This document shows positions 11,640 through 25,600 of a stretch of 64,000 nucleotides of DNA, piece by piece (the stretch's first letter is position 1; each line of letters begins with the position of its first letter). The stretch covers positions 1-64,000 of the forward strand of contig JASANC010004111.1 in assembly GCA_030248135.1 (NCBI GenBank). The letters are read 5' to 3'. The notes below the pieces were generated by a model that worked only from the letters and a program-made list of their open reading frames with translations, had not been told where the DNA came from and searched no databases. This stretch comes from Theristus sp. LFF4_11. Its lineage: Eukaryota; Nematoda; Chromadorea; Monhysterida; Xyalidae. A program made the position numbers and the translations under genes.

Positions 11640-12910
11640 ACGCGCGCGCCAGCGCTGCGCCGGGTAAAAATGTGTAATTTTGTCTGGAAGGTGTTTTTTT
11701 TGGCAGTGCGAAAGTTTTTTTCTGTTGTGCGAATTATGGATTATTTTTGAACGCGGATGTACGGTGCTGTCGTTCCGTTCTCACTTGGATTAACGAGGGT
11801 TCATCGGTTTTGTGCAAACAGCGACGCTTTTGGACTGGACAAACATGTCCGTGTCTGTGTTTGTTGGTGTGTGTGTGTGTGCGTGTTGTGAACGGATCTC
11901 TTTGATAGTTTATCAACATTGAATGGCGCACCGGCACCGATGGAACGTGGCGCGTGTTGAGCACGCAGCCGATGATGATGACATTGAAATATACGGCGTT
12001 GCCGTGTCGCGCGCGCGAAAGCAACGCGCACACAAATATTAGACGACAACAAAATTTTGACGTAGCCTCATCACCTCTCCAGTACTCGTTTACGTAGCCA
12101 TCATCACAGTGTTTTGTTGGTTCTCGTTTGTTGCTGTGTTCGTTCACTCACACACACACACACACACACACATAGTGGTATATGTGGGTCTGCGAAAGTA
12201 TATGCTGGAACTTTAAAAGAGCAACACACAGAGACAATAATCATCCGTTTTTGGTGGCCTCCCGTTGTAGATTTTGTTAACCGCGCGCAACACGGCCGCC
12301 GGCGCGTTCTAGTTTTTGGTGTGCGTTGCAGTTGAACACACGGACGGACACAATTCGCCTTGGCGATCATCTTCGGGCCCTCCCGCAATACGCACAACAA
12401 CAATAACGCGTCGCTCCACATCATTTTGGTATTGTGTGCCGTTGTGTATGTGCAAAAATGCACATTATCAACCGTGTATCTAGGTTTTGCACTCCGTCTG
12501 CGTGTTTGTGTGTTTGTGTTATGCAAAAGTTTTGCCGTCGCTGCGTGTTGTTGTGTTGTTGCAGCGCGCGATCGTATCCGTCGGCCAAAGTTTTCGACAC
12601 ACTAAAACGGCGATGGGCGCCCGTATGCGGCCTGAGAGATATGGAGACAACATATGATTTTTGGTGGTCTATAGCAATGTCATACACTGCAGTGTCCAAT
12701 GTCGATATATCCACTGAAAGCAATTGAAGGTGTTAAGCAAACGCAAAAATGCTCGTTAGTTGCGTCACCAATTTTCGGTTCAGAGTTGACGTTCCGCCGC
12801 GCACAAGGCATATAAACGCGTTTGTGCTGCGCCGCGCCGAAAGCATATTGCGACATGTCTCATATTGTTTCAGTGTCATCATGTTGCCTTTATAATGCAC
12901 TCACATTCGC
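11640..12910 (+). promoter_or_regulatory. CpG-rich and GT/CA-rich tract, possible promoter region
   Basis: The tract is markedly richer in CpG than its surroundings and holds a (CA)n run at about 12148-12173 and several GT-rich blocks. A TATAAA at 12811-12816 sits between inverted GC blocks (gcgcacaaggc and gcctcgc-like complements). It could be an upstream promoter of the NOS1AP homologue, whose first coding exon is 6.7 kb downstream, but no 5' UTR exon can be proven. Confidence 0.25.
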
Positions 12911-14343
12911 GCTCTCGAACGGCACACTCCCGCCGACAAAAAATATGCGTCACAGTCAAACAGCTAATCCCGGTTGAAATGTCGAACACGCGTGTGTTTT
13001 TTTCGACGTTGTTCTGAAGGCATAATTTTGCATCAGCAAACGCAGCGCGACCAAACGGTGATTATCGCTTTTATTGACCAGTTTGCGACACACGACCGTC
13101 GAATGACTGTGCTTTACAACTGCAAATACGTATACAAATGTACATGTTTGTGTGTCTGCTCGTTGTTTGTCCGTCGATATATGCTGTAATGCGCATTTCG
13201 TCTTTTCTTATGTTTATAAACCTTTTGAGACCAATTTATATTTTTGGTAAAACAAAGTTTTTTTGGGGAAAATTAGCAATGAAAACGTTAATGTGTACTT
13301 CACTTCACATCACCATTCGTGCCATTAGGTTTATGTCAAGACTACTAAACGTTTTACTGCTAAACTTTTGTCAACCGCTTGCGTAGCACGTCATGATATT
13401 TGTTTATCAAATAAACCGATTCGTCGAACCCAATATGAAGTACATTATTCTGAAAATTATCGCCAGACTCTGTGTTTCTGGCTGGCCAGTTCACCCAATG
13501 GGAAGTTTCTTTGGTGTTGGAGCCGCTGAATTATGACCGGCCAGGGGGCCAATGGACCATTGCGTCGTTGGAGCAACCTTGGCGTTGTGTGTACCCACAA
13601 ATGTGGCACATGCCACGCACATACATGGGTCTTTTACCACAGTCATCACAGTTTCAACGACTTTGATCTCACATTGCGAAATGAATAAAAAACCATGAGG
13701 CTTTTTGGAGTGAAATCTTGACAAAATCTCATGACGACATCCGACAGACATCCACATTTTTTTCTTAGTGCAACTGAAGTTTTTCCAGTGGTTCACCATT
13801 TTACTACACTTCATCCAGCCCCAGGCGAACGTTCATGTGCTAACCGATAAATATACTTGTTTCGGCGACACAATTTCGCCGCTGCCATGGACAAAGACAC
13901 CGCATAGTCGACACGATCGTAATGACTGCGCACGCATGTCCATGTCATCTTCGCCGATGTGTCGCATGCTTGCATCTCGAAACGTTTGGGTTTTTTTATC
14001 GCTTCTCGAATTCTCTGTCTGCGGATCTAAAGATGCTTATAGCCTCCTTAAGAATGCTTGCCAACGAGTTGGTTCTGTTTTTGGCCAGTCAAACACGCCA
14101 TAATAGCCGTCCGTTTTTGCTTGTCTCCGCATTTTTGCGCGATGTTTTGCAGCTTCAAAAGCTTTTGAATCCGTTGTGTTCATTCAGTTATACAATTGCA
14201 TGATCATGCAAACAGACAACATACACTGTATGTAAGTGCCTCTGGGCAAGTGCGCTCGCTCTATGGTTCTGTTTGTTTCTGGGGTTTCGCTTGTGGTGTG
14301 CATCTTTCTTGCATCTCAGTTATGTTTCATGTACATGGATACA

Positions 14344-14440
14344 AGTGTATCATGCCCATTCGCGAGCGAAGCGGAGCGGAGCGGAGCGGACAGCGGATGC
14401 AGGCATAATATGGCCCGTCAGTCGCTCGCGCGTAAATTCC
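14344..14440. repeat. Short GCGGA tandem tract
   Basis: 'gcgagcgaagcggagcggag' continues as 5-bp GCGGA steps. A related 'gctcgctgacgctcgctcgc' block lies at about 44880-44905. Between 12911 and 14900 I see no other supportable feature. Confidence 0.45.
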
Positions 14441-14944
14441 TAACTTACTTTGCCTCGCTCTGTGAACATAAAAGGAGCTGAGATTTTTTTCTGCGGCACA
14501 CAGGCAGACAATCCACAGATACACTGTGTGCAACAGAAATTTTTTCGTGGTGATCTTCTACACACGCTGTGTGCGCAAAACATCGATTCTGAATTCGCTG
14601 TTTCTTATTCTTCTATACCCCTTTTTTTTCGACCATGTCATAAAATGTGTACGCAGTTTCAGTGATATAAAGAAAATTCTGACTGTTATGAGAAAAACAT
14701 TTTCTAGGGTAAAAATCTTCGGGATTTTCAAATTTCGTATTCATTTTTTTCTCCGATGTTTCCCAAGGCTAAAAATTTAGCTTGTTTGTACAAAATTACG
14801 AAAAATGCTTATTTTGACGTGTATTTGCGATTTTTGCGCGTGTAACAAACCGTTATTTGACAAATCAAAAAGTTTCTAAGGGTAACCAACAACGGAGAGT
14901 TTGAATTTGACCTTTATTTTTAAAAAAATCTGAGGAATAGCTGT

Positions 14945-15945
14945 TAAATAACCAAAGTCGTGACGATTTCGGGCAAATCGGCCGTGGAAATTTGCGAAAT
15001 CGGTTCAAAAACAAAAAATGAGAAAGTGGTGTATTCCGGGGTAATTCAATGCGCTGATCACGGATTTCGCGTTAGTTTTCTAATGTGAGCAACTCGACAT
15101 ACTGAATCGTGACGATTTCGGGCGAATCGGCCGTGGAAATTGGCGAAATCGGTCCAAAAACACAAAATGAGAAAGTGGTGTAGTCCGGGGTAGTTCAATG
15201 CGCTGATTACGTATTTTGAATTAGTTTTCTTATGTGAGCACTCTATATACTGAATCGTGACGATTTCGGGCGAATCGGCCGTGGAAATTGGCGAAATCGG
15301 TCCAAAAACAAAAAATAGGAAACTTGTCTAGTCCGTTGGAATTCAATGCGCTGATCACGGATTTTGGGTTTGTTTTCTTACGTGAGCAACTCTAGATGCT
15401 GAATCGTGACGATTTCGGGCGAATCGGCCGTGGAATTTGGCGAAATCGGTCCATGAAGGAAAAATGAGAAAATAATGAATTGCGGGGTACTTCGATGCGC
15501 TGATCGCAAATTTGCTTTTAGTTTTATTATGTGAGCAACTCTAAATGCTGAATAGTGACGATTTCGGGCGAATCGGCCGTGGAATTGGCGAAATCGGTCC
15601 AGAAACGAAAAACAAGAAAACGGTGTTTTCCAGGGTAATTCAATGCGCTGATCACGGATTTTGGATTAGTTTTTTATGTGAGCAATTCTAGATACCGAAT
15701 CGTGACGATTTCGGGTGAATCGGCCGTGGAAATTGGCGAAATCGGTCCAGAAATGAAAAACAAGAAAATTGTGTTGTCCAGGGTAATTCATTGCGCCGAT
15801 CACGGCTTTTGGGTCAGTTTTTTTATGTGAGCAATTCTAGGTACTGAACCGTGACGATTTCGGGCGAATCGGCCGTGGAAATAGCATAGGCGAAATCGGC
15901 CCAAAAACGAAAAATGAAAAACCTGAGTTCTCCGGGGTTTAGAAG
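14945..15945 (+). repeat. 148/149-bp satellite, seven units
   Basis: The marker TGACGATTTCGGG recurs at 14961, 15110, 15258, 15407, 15556, 15703 and 15852, a spacing of 147-149 bp. Each unit also contains 'aatcggccgtgg' and 'gcgaaatcggtcc'. The same satellite is present in inverted orientation at 41.1-44.0 kb. Confidence 0.95.
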
Positions 15946-16003
15946 AATGTGTGACCAACGAATTGTGAATTTGGTCCGACCTTCGCGGTTCATGTAAAGT
16001 CAG

Positions 16004-16927
16004 AATATTATCTGAAAATGCGGGAGACGCATATAAAAGGAGGAATATGGCTTTGTGTAAGCAGTGACAGACTTGGCTCGACAACACTTTTCAAGTCTCT
16101 GATGTGGTACACACGGATACAAGTACATAAGAGCCATATTTTTGCGCCGTTTATTCATTAAATTCGGTTGCACATGGCAACCCTCGTACTTTGTAGACAA
16201 ATGAAACTTTCACATTTGCGGTATTTCGGGCATTTAGCGACCACTAAAAACACTAAAATAACGATCAATACATAATGTTCGCTGTTTGCGGTTTCGCCAG
16301 GTAGACGCATACCGCGGTGTCCCCTGGCTCGTCAGTGCGACGGACACCAGGCAGAACTACCGAAGGTGTTTTACCACAGACAGATCTTATGGTCTGGGCA
16401 AAACATCAGATCAGACTTTGGATCGCTGACACTGCTTTCCCCAGGACAAAGTGTATCGCAGAGGTATATCGGAACGCAAGGTTTCCATCTGTGGCAAAGG
16501 CAATTACTCACGGGACAGACGGTTTATCCTGCCACAAGAGTTTGGTAAAAAGGGTGAAAATCAACGGCAGACAACACCATTCTGTCACTGGTTCTGGTGT
16601 GTACACAGCGGTGCGTACGTTAGTAACAACGATAAAGCTACATGCAGCAATGTTTTGCAATCTCTGATTTTTCTGTTTTTGCACAGAATTTACAGAATTT
16701 CGCACATGGTGTGATTTTAGATTAAACTGAAGAGGACAATTTAAAAAAATTAAAGTTTTTACGCTTTTCAGTAAAACAAACGCGGCGCAAAAATATAGCT
16801 ATTATGTACTTGTATCCGTGTGTACCACATCAGAGACTTGAAAAGTGTTGTCGAGCCAAGTCTGTCACTGCTTACACAAAGCCATATTCCTCCTTTTATA
16901 TGCGTCTCCCGCATTTTCAGATAATAT
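16004..16927. mobile_element. TIR element next to the satellite, copy 1 (about 0.92 kb)
   Basis: The left end 'attatctgaaaatgcggg' has its reverse complement at the right end, and the inverted repeats extend about 150 bp. Each inverted repeat includes TATAAAAGG pointing inward. The interior carries a fragment of the 228-bp repeat in reverse orientation. No transposase ORF is seen. TA may be the target duplication (cagaaTA before, TATATAA after). A second copy lies at 40000-41030. Confidence 0.8.
16268..16400 (-). repeat. Partial copy of the 228-bp repeat, inverted
   Basis: On the minus strand this contains the hammerhead-like blocks CTGACGAG, GCGGTATGCG and CGAAAC in the same order as the array at 41.9-43.1 kb, followed by decay of similarity. 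It lies inside the TIR element. Confidence 0.75.
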
Positions 16928-19520
16928 ATAACATGTGTCCTCAACCTACTTCTTTATAAACGGCTAAATAATATGTTCACGGGCTCTTACAAACTGAGTG
17001 CTAACACACACTCAAAGTTCCACAGTGCTCGTCAGAGAGAGCTGAGTAAATCATACTTCCAGTGTCTCTGAACCTATGCAAACAGTCACAAGCAGCGGAA
17101 TCGAGGTTTCCAGTCCAGCTTTTTTTATCTTTTAGTGTGATATTCTTTTTCAGAGTTCTTGTCATGTGCATTTACACTGAAAAAAAAACTCATCAACATG
17201 CATGCAGGGCATTGATGTTACAAACAAGTCGAACAATATGACAATGTGACACATATGTGCATGTGCATGTTTCGTCACACAGTGAATAATAATTAATTGG
17301 GTGGAAGTGCAAGACCGTTGTCTGCTTCGTGCACTGCAAAATGCGCTGTATCTTTACGTCTTCCAGTCCAGACTAGACAAGACAGCATTGATGCAGATTC
17401 TTCTGAAATATAATATGAATGCCTATTTTGCACATCCTTTGAGTGCCGTGTGTGCATATGCACACAAGTACATGCTTGTAGTGATTTTGCTTATGCATAT
17501 GCGAGTTGCTCAAGCGACAAATTGAATTTTATCTACTGGCCAAATGACACAGCGTACATAACTAGAGGAACAGCTAAGAAGATGACAGGAGAAAGCAGAG
17601 AAATAAGCAAAATGCAATGCAACGATCTGCCTCGAAACGACTGCATGCACAATGTGTGATATGCAAGTACAACATGCACATGCATTGCGCCTAGTATGTA
17701 CATGTGTGTTACATGTGCGCTTGTTGCCATATTCATCTGTCATGCCTGCGTGAGCGCCAACGAACGAAGATCTAAGCTTCATCTTTCCTTTCAGTATTCA
17801 CTGCCGATTGTGTCTGTGATGCGCTTTGCCGGTTCAGCTTCAGCATCATTCGTTAGAACACCATTGACGCGCTCACTCACTGCACAGTTGCATAATACAC
17901 TATTTTTGTCCCTCAACAGACTGCGTCTGGCGGCACAAAGGCGTTCGTTCGCATTGCAGTTTTGAAATTGGACAATATCTGTAAAAAAATACAAAATGAA
18001 GTCGCTGAGCTGAGCGTATACATACAATGCATACATACTTGATCATTTCTCACGACATAGAAGTCGAAAATACATACGAAGTTATTGTTGGTGCATGCGA
18101 CACCCCACTCGCTACTGTGTCTTTTACATACACTGTATGTGCACTTCTTACGTTATATCGGATCTTTTTGCCTTTTTCCTTGGCAATACAATACTGGAGA
18201 GCCTAATTTCGGCGCCAACTGCATCCGATGGGCATTTGTATTTGCACGCAGCGCTGTCCACAAGCAATGTCTCTTCGCTTGCACATCCCCCGTCCCCTAG
18301 CCCTCATTTGAGCTTTTTACGTTTCATTCGTATGTATGAATACTGTCCGTAATAATGTTCACTGTTTTTCTGCTCGGTCAGACTGCACAGAGCTTTCCGA
18401 GATAAAAAGGGCTGAAAATAAGCTAAATGAGCGACGAAATTTTCACCGCACGTAATTGCCGGCCGATCGCATGGTCAGATGCGTTGCTCTGCTCATGCGA
18501 AGGAATATGAGTCTCTCAAATTATTGTTGCGTTTGCGCCGGGCATTTTCAATCATTTGTGCATTTGAACAAGCGCACATTGTGGCAATGAATGTGTACAT
18601 GCAACATGGCACTCATTAACGGCTCATTAGAATTATGACACGGCTGCGTTTTCAGTTGCGCGTCATTCATGCCCACATATATTTGCAGTTATAGATTGAA
18701 CACTTTGTTCCCTTGGGTGCCTCACTTTGTATTTGTATACTGTGCAACGACGTATATGTAGCACATCGATTTTGCATTGTATTTTCATCTAGTGTCCAAC
18801 GGCATGCGCATTTTTGAGTATTTTTTGTTTTTGTGGTATGTATTTTTCTGTTTGGTAATGTGGGGATCATGATCATGCATGGTAAATTAGAATCCGCTTG
18901 CTCTCGTAAAATTAATTTTTGTTCAGTATATACATATGCTGCGGAGTCTTTTTTTAACACGTGGCTAATGCAAAAAAACAAGCTCAATTTTTTACCGGTT
19001 GACCATTTGTTTTCAGCTGGTTTCACGTTTTTTTCGTCAGAAAAGTGTTCATGCATTTTGACGAACATGCGCTCTTGAAATGAATTGTCCAGCGAGTGAA
19101 CCGTGATAAAACAAGAAACGAGTGTTGATTGCTGCACATCTTGTCAGTCTTCTTAGCATTGATGACGTTCTGCATGTCTGAAACTTTTACGAAATTCCAG
19201 CTTTTTCAACATTTTCAGCTTAACGCAATGTTTCATGAGACCAGGAGGGTTACTGACAATTTTCCAGCTGCTCAACCACAACAATAATTGAATGTGAAGA
19301 CGAATCGGACACGGTGAATCGCCAGGTGCAGCCTGTCTACTTCTGGAGGGCCTGTGATCATCTGCATCACTGCAGTTGCCCCTCGGTTCGATGTCCGAGC
19401 AAACTTTCAACTCGAGCTCCGTTCGTAGTGCTCTCAGTCAAAAGAGCTCCATGTATCGATTATTATCACTATCATTGCCGGTCGAGAGGCGAATATGAAA
19501 AATGACGAAAAAAATGAAAA
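16928..19520. other. Upstream region of the NOS1AP homologue, nothing supported
   Basis: No exon with coding-type base use was found. Many 'cacatgtg'-like alternating purine-pyrimidine words occur around 17.1-17.8 kb and 18.0-18.2 kb. Untranslated first exons of the downstream gene could lie here, for instance after the AG at about 19266, but this cannot be shown. Confidence 0.3.
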
Positions 19521-19607
19521 GTGCCGAACGCGTCACCGTTTTTTGTTGATCTTGAAAATTGCCGATTTGCTGAACAGCGCCGCCAACGGCTGATCGCAGC
19601 CGCGGCA

Positions 19608-22600
19608 ATGCCGCTGGTCGGTCGACGCCCTAAGAAGCATGGCGACTACGACATCATCACCGAGGATCTCTACGATACGCGCGTACCGCTGCACAACGAG
19701 CTCGCCTTCCAGCACGGCATCCATTTCACTGCCAAGGTACGGTGCGTTTTGCGTGGTCGCGTTTCACTCATAAATTGGCTCGGAAGACAACGCCGTCGAC
19801 GGTGTACAGGTTTTAAAGTACTGTTCAGGTTTTGGTTCTGGTGAATTAGACAAAATGTTCAGAGAGGGATTCAGTTGGCCAGTACTGGGAAGAACTCGAG
19901 TATAACTAAAGTGTTAGTCTTCACTCTTCGTCTCAGTGTTTGTCATCTTGCGAAACGCTCGTTTGTTGTGTTGGCCATTTCAAATGAAATTACCTTTTCA
20001 CAAAGAACAGTTAGCACGTCGACGTCATCAACATTCCTCAACTGGTTTCAATTGCGACCCAGTTTCAGTCGTTCTATTGCGCCAAATTTTCGCCTCAAGG
20101 TCTTCTAAAGTACTGAAGTTATTATAACGGTTTGCGGAATATTTTGGCCAGGTTAAGAAACCGGCGGTGATATAGGATCGTTTCTTGCGATACATTGGCA
20201 CACACGGTTATATGGATTTCATTTCATTTTGCAAGTGTTGGGTAGTTTCTTCATCAAACTATTCCTTGAGATAGCCCTTTTGACGGTAAACGCAGTCGCG
20301 AATTATTGGCGGGAATAAGGTGTGCGTGAAATATCGGCAACAATCAACGAAACGATGTTTGGTCTCATCACATCACAATTGCCGAACAGCAAGCGCCAAC
20401 AGCTGCTGTCTTGTTTTCACTCTTTGTCTGCTTGACGTATTTAGCCCGACGCAATTTTATTTTTAAAATTCATTTGAACAACCTTTTCAGAGCTCGAAAA
20501 GGGTTTAACCGAAACTGAATTTCATTTCAAGCAAGTGGTGATCTTGTTTTTCTGATTAGGTAACACAATATTCAATATAAAAAAGCCAAGTCTGAAGTTT
20601 CGGCGATATTCAATTGCTTCAATTGACTTGACTTGTGTCCGTTCGTTTCAAACGTTTTTCGTTCAATCTGTGAATGTTCTGAAAGAGGACCATAATTGCA
20701 GAAGGAAATTGTTATACGCCCGCTGATCGGAAACGCCGCTTTGTCGGAGCATTATTTTTCTATTATACGTCATTGGTGGTGCTTATTGCCGCACAAATGA
20801 GCAGACAACCGCAATAATAAAGTTTTCAGTTTTGAACTCTGATTGAAAGGACGGTTTTTCTGAGCGATTGTTGAGCCCTGAACACTGCGTAAAACGGGGC
20901 GTTGCATTTTGAGGCAATCGAAAAAATCGCGTGAAAACCTCAGTGCTTTTTTAACTGAATGCACATTACTGAAAGACTAAAACGAAAAGGTGGACTTTCA
21001 ATTTTGCTGGTCAAATATTGAATTTATCCTCCAATGTTTGTTTGCTATCAATATGACCAATTTACAGCGTGTCTTTCGCTGTCAGTCACACCTCTGATGT
21101 GTGTCACTCATTCTGGAAGCCTCCCTCATTCTCGTGGGCCCATCAGCCGCTGCGTCACTGCGAAATTTATCGTCTTTTTACAGCTTCCAACAGTTTTGAA
21201 GAGTTCAACTTTTCATTCGCCTGGTGTGAACTTATTCAGAACGAAAATTCAACAGCTGACCCTGCCCTGACAACTAAAGTGTTGTGAAGAAAACTCTTCA
21301 GTTGATGGCTCCATTGTCAAAATATATTTGAAACCCTTCGAAGTAAGATGCCAAAACACAACTCTTATATCCGATGTGAAGTCGTTTTTTGTTTGTTTTT
21401 TTGGTTTGTTCGTGTAGTTTTTTTAGAACGTTGCAAATTTCAAACAGAATTTTAAAACAAATTTGAAATTAGGGATATAACAACGCACAGCACAGAATGC
21501 ACGGGATTTAATTTAGATAGCATGCACGTATCACATGAAACGGTGTTTTATTTGTTGCTTCAAGGCCAGAAACCGCAGTAATAAAATTTAAAACAAGACA
21601 AAATTTTAGATATAAATCCAAAGATTTGTTCAAGTGTGTGTTTGAAATCGTGTTTTGAGACGACGTGGTTTACGAGCGATGATTTGATAAATTGAGGACA
21701 GTTGACAAACTGACCAAACAAAAATGAACACCAACAACAGATTTGTCGGGGGAATTCGGCGAATGGGAACTGTTCTTTGGTGTTTCGCTAGTTCAAACGA
21801 TTTTCGTTCATAGAAAAGATAACAGCGATACTACACACACAATGCCATTTCCATTTCTGTTGTTCATTCGATGCAACAGAAAGAACACAATCTTGCCGTT
21901 TATCTTGTTATTTTTCGCTGTCTCGTTCGTGTGAGGTCTCGAGAGCTTATACAAACCGACGGACCGGCCAAGTTATGCGTGGATATCGTTACACAAGACA
22001 AAAAGTTGATGCAGCTGGTCATAATTCTTGTGTGGCGGCAGCAGCAAGTGCACTCGGCCTCTTGTGTGCTTTCGTCAGCACAGTTTTTTTCCGTCGTCAC
22101 CACTTTAACGGCGTGTTTTCTGTCGAAACTTTCAATTGTGGAAGAGCAATCGGTGTTATTTTCAATATAGTTGCCGTTTGCAGCAATTCAGCTTGTTTAG
22201 TGCGTTAAAAAATTGGTGTGACAAATGACACGGGAATTTTAATTGATATTGTGTGAATGCGCAGAACACAGTGCAAAGGATCGATTTTTGAGCATATCAA
22301 TCAACGGCCAAAGCCTCTTGCTGATAAAATTCCAAACGCCAATTCAATTTACAGGGTTGTCCAAATAACATTCAGACAGTTGGTTACGCAAGAGAGTGGC
22401 GAAACCAATCTTCAAGATTTACAAAAAAAAGAACAACACTGATTTCATTTTTCCTCTGTTTCAGTACATTGGGAGCATGGAAATTCCAAGGCCAACCAGT
22501 CGAATCGAAATCGTGGCTGCGATGCGTCGCGTCAGGGTTTGTTCTGTTCTGATTGTTATCGTGGATACAATTTATTTGAAAAACTTTCGAGCTTTAACAT

Positions 22601-25600
22601 AGTTTGAATATGGTTTTGAATACGGCGTTTTATGGATGGTTCGGTTTGTTTCTCATTCACAATGGCGCCACTAAAAAGATCAGAAGTTTATGTGCCCAAT
22701 TTGCGGCGTCATCAAATTTAGGTGGGAAGTTCACCGTTTCAAAACGAGTAAACAGTTGAAACAATTTTGAATTGATAGTTCGCGACAAACAAGAACCCGC
22801 ATAGGAACAATAGAGCAAATGAAAAACGAATTGGCGGTGGTGACGACTTGCTTAATGTTTGTTTAACATAAACACTTAGCGAAAGTGTGTAACGTTTCAT
22901 TTTTGTTGATGCTGTCCACATCGGTTTGTTCAATTAGTTGACCAGTATTGCTGCCGTTTTTTTTGTGAACGCACTCCATGAAAATGTTCGGCTATTGTGC
23001 GCAGCGCGGATGCGTCCGACTCTGTCCGTATTTTCACTCCAGTTTATTTTTCACGATCACTAACGTTTCCAACCAGAAACGCGCGATGATAAAAAAAATA
23101 TGGTCAAGGTACTGTACGTTGATACGTTGAGCCTCGAGCCTCAGTTGAGAATAGGTGAGATGGTCACGGTGGACCTTACCTGAGACACCGACATTTAAGA
23201 TAGGCTTTTTCACAATACCGACCCTCCTTAGGCACAATTTCAAAAAAGTTTTCAAATTCAGTCAAATTTAAGACCAATCGAACCGCCTTGATGCCCTGAG
23301 TTCGAAAATCATATTTTTATCTTAATCCAAGCTTTTTTATGCTTCAAAATTGGGAAAAACCTAATTTTCGACCCCCTTGTAGTAAAACTGCTCTAGCTCG
23401 CCTCTGCTTGAAGCTATTAACAAAAATCAAACACCAATAAATTTCCCTTGTATTTGCGCACATTTTTCGCTGTTATACTATAGGTTGAAAATGTTTTTTC
23501 ATGCTTTGTATTTTTAAAAAACTGCAGAGGTTGGTGTTTTTTCACGTTTTTCGGTACTTTAGAAACGTTTGTGGGGTATAGTTTCTAGGTAATTCTGAAA
23601 GATCTGCGAAAAATGTATATACGTGTAAAATTTCAGCTTCATAAAGCGTCGCCGGGACTCACACGATACAAAACAAAATGGCTTGTTGCCTGCGTTTTTG
23701 GTCAATATACCGCATGCAGGGTGTTTCCTCCCACCCCCAAATTTTTTGGGGCCACCTCAGGTGCTGCAACCGTAACTAAAAATGGGTTTTCGGGTACGCT
23801 GAGTTCAAAAATCTTATTTAGAATTTTGCCCAACGTTTCTACTGTGCCCTAAACGCGTATGCCATGGGGATCAGGAGGGAAATTTCCTTAAAAATTAAAT
23901 TTAATTAAAAAGCGCGTCACAAGACACCTGAAATCCTGTTACAATTACAAATCGAGGTCGCTGAGTCTGCATATAATGTTTATTTTGCTATACGGATTAC
24001 TCCGCACCCTAAAAACGGCCTCTATGGGGACGGAAAGGAAAAAAACTGGAAAAAAATCGGAAACTAATCAAAAAATATATGAAAACTGTGCCGTAAATAC
24101 AAATCGAGATTGCTGAGTCTGAATATGATGTTTATTTTGTTATACGGATTACTCCGCACCCTAAAAACGGCCTCTATGGAAACGGAAAGGGAAAAATTTG
24201 AAAAAATCGGAAACTAGTCAAGAAATATATGAAAACTGTGCCGTAAATGCAAATCGAGGTTGCTGAGTTTGAATATGATGTTTATATTACTATAGGGATT
24301 ACTCCGCACCCTAAAAGCAGCTTCTATGGGGACAGAAGGGAAAAAATTAAAAAATCGGAAACTAGTCAAAAAAAATCTGGAATCTATGCCGTAAATACAA
24401 ATTGAGGTCGCTGAGTCCGAATATAATGTTTATTTTGCTATACGGATTACTACACACCCTAAAAACAGTTTTTATAGGGACGAAAAGGGAAAAATCCGGA
24501 GAAAATCGAAAACTAGTCAAAAAATCTGAAAACTGTGCCATAAATAAAAATGAAGTGTTCTGCTTTGGTGTGTGTGAATGGCTCACTGGACTGCCAACCG
24601 ATCCGAGCTGCTGTGTGTGATGACCGGTGGACGTTGGGTTTTTTACTTTTACTTTACTTTTACTAAATTAAAACGACTTCACTTTTATTAAAACGACGAC
24701 GAAAGACGATAGAAATAAAAAGAAACAAAATGGCACGAACGGCACATGCTAAACTCATAAAACACGACACTTTTATAATGTACAAGAACGAATCAAGGAA
24801 AAATAGCTGAACAAAGTTATAAGAAAAGTCGTTGAGCATCTAGGAAAAAAGTAGATGAGCATTGGAAGTCAAGCGCTCTGTCAGAAACAGCTCACCGTAA
24901 ACCCGGCTTTGTGTGAGAGTGCAGACACGAAGGCTAAAGTAGGACATTACAGTACCCTACTCCCCCATACGGAGCGCCCTCGCGACGTCACTCTCCCTAC
25001 GCAGCCGAGTGTCTGGTGCACTGCCTGACCTGGGCACCTGCTTCCACTCATTTCAAAACTCGTAAAAGCTCCAACTCAACCGAAATAAACTAAAATTGAA
25101 TCACTTGAACTCTAGCGAAAATTCTAAAACTTCAAAAGCTACAAGCAAAAAAAGAAAGCAAAGATCAACAATTATCAAATTCGAAAACCTGAAGTGCCAA
25201 AACTGAAAAACCTAAAAGCTATCCTGACAAAAAAAACAAAACTAAAACTAAACTGTCACAATGATTAGAAATTGTGATCACGCACGGCAGTCGAAATGCG
25301 TCGAAAAACCCCAAAGAAAAACCGCCAAAACTAAAATAGAAGAAAAAAACATTAAAAACAGTTCACCCTCTCCCCACACTGAAAACGGGGGTAAAACAAA
25401 ACAAAAAAATCAAACAAATCTATTACAAATCAGCAGAAGACTGGCGCAACCTGCACTCTACGTCGCAGTAACTGAGACCTTTAAATCAAAGAACCGTGGC
25501 TAAACAATAAAACTTCTACTGCGCTTCACTGCGCCACAACCAAACTTCTCCTCGCAGCCTTCTTCAGCAACACCACCACAGCCAATCACGTTTTTGATCA

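Noticed and set aside
14945..15945. CRISPR-like array
   Set aside because: Units of 148-149 bp are similar throughout with no unique spacers; this is a eukaryotic satellite.
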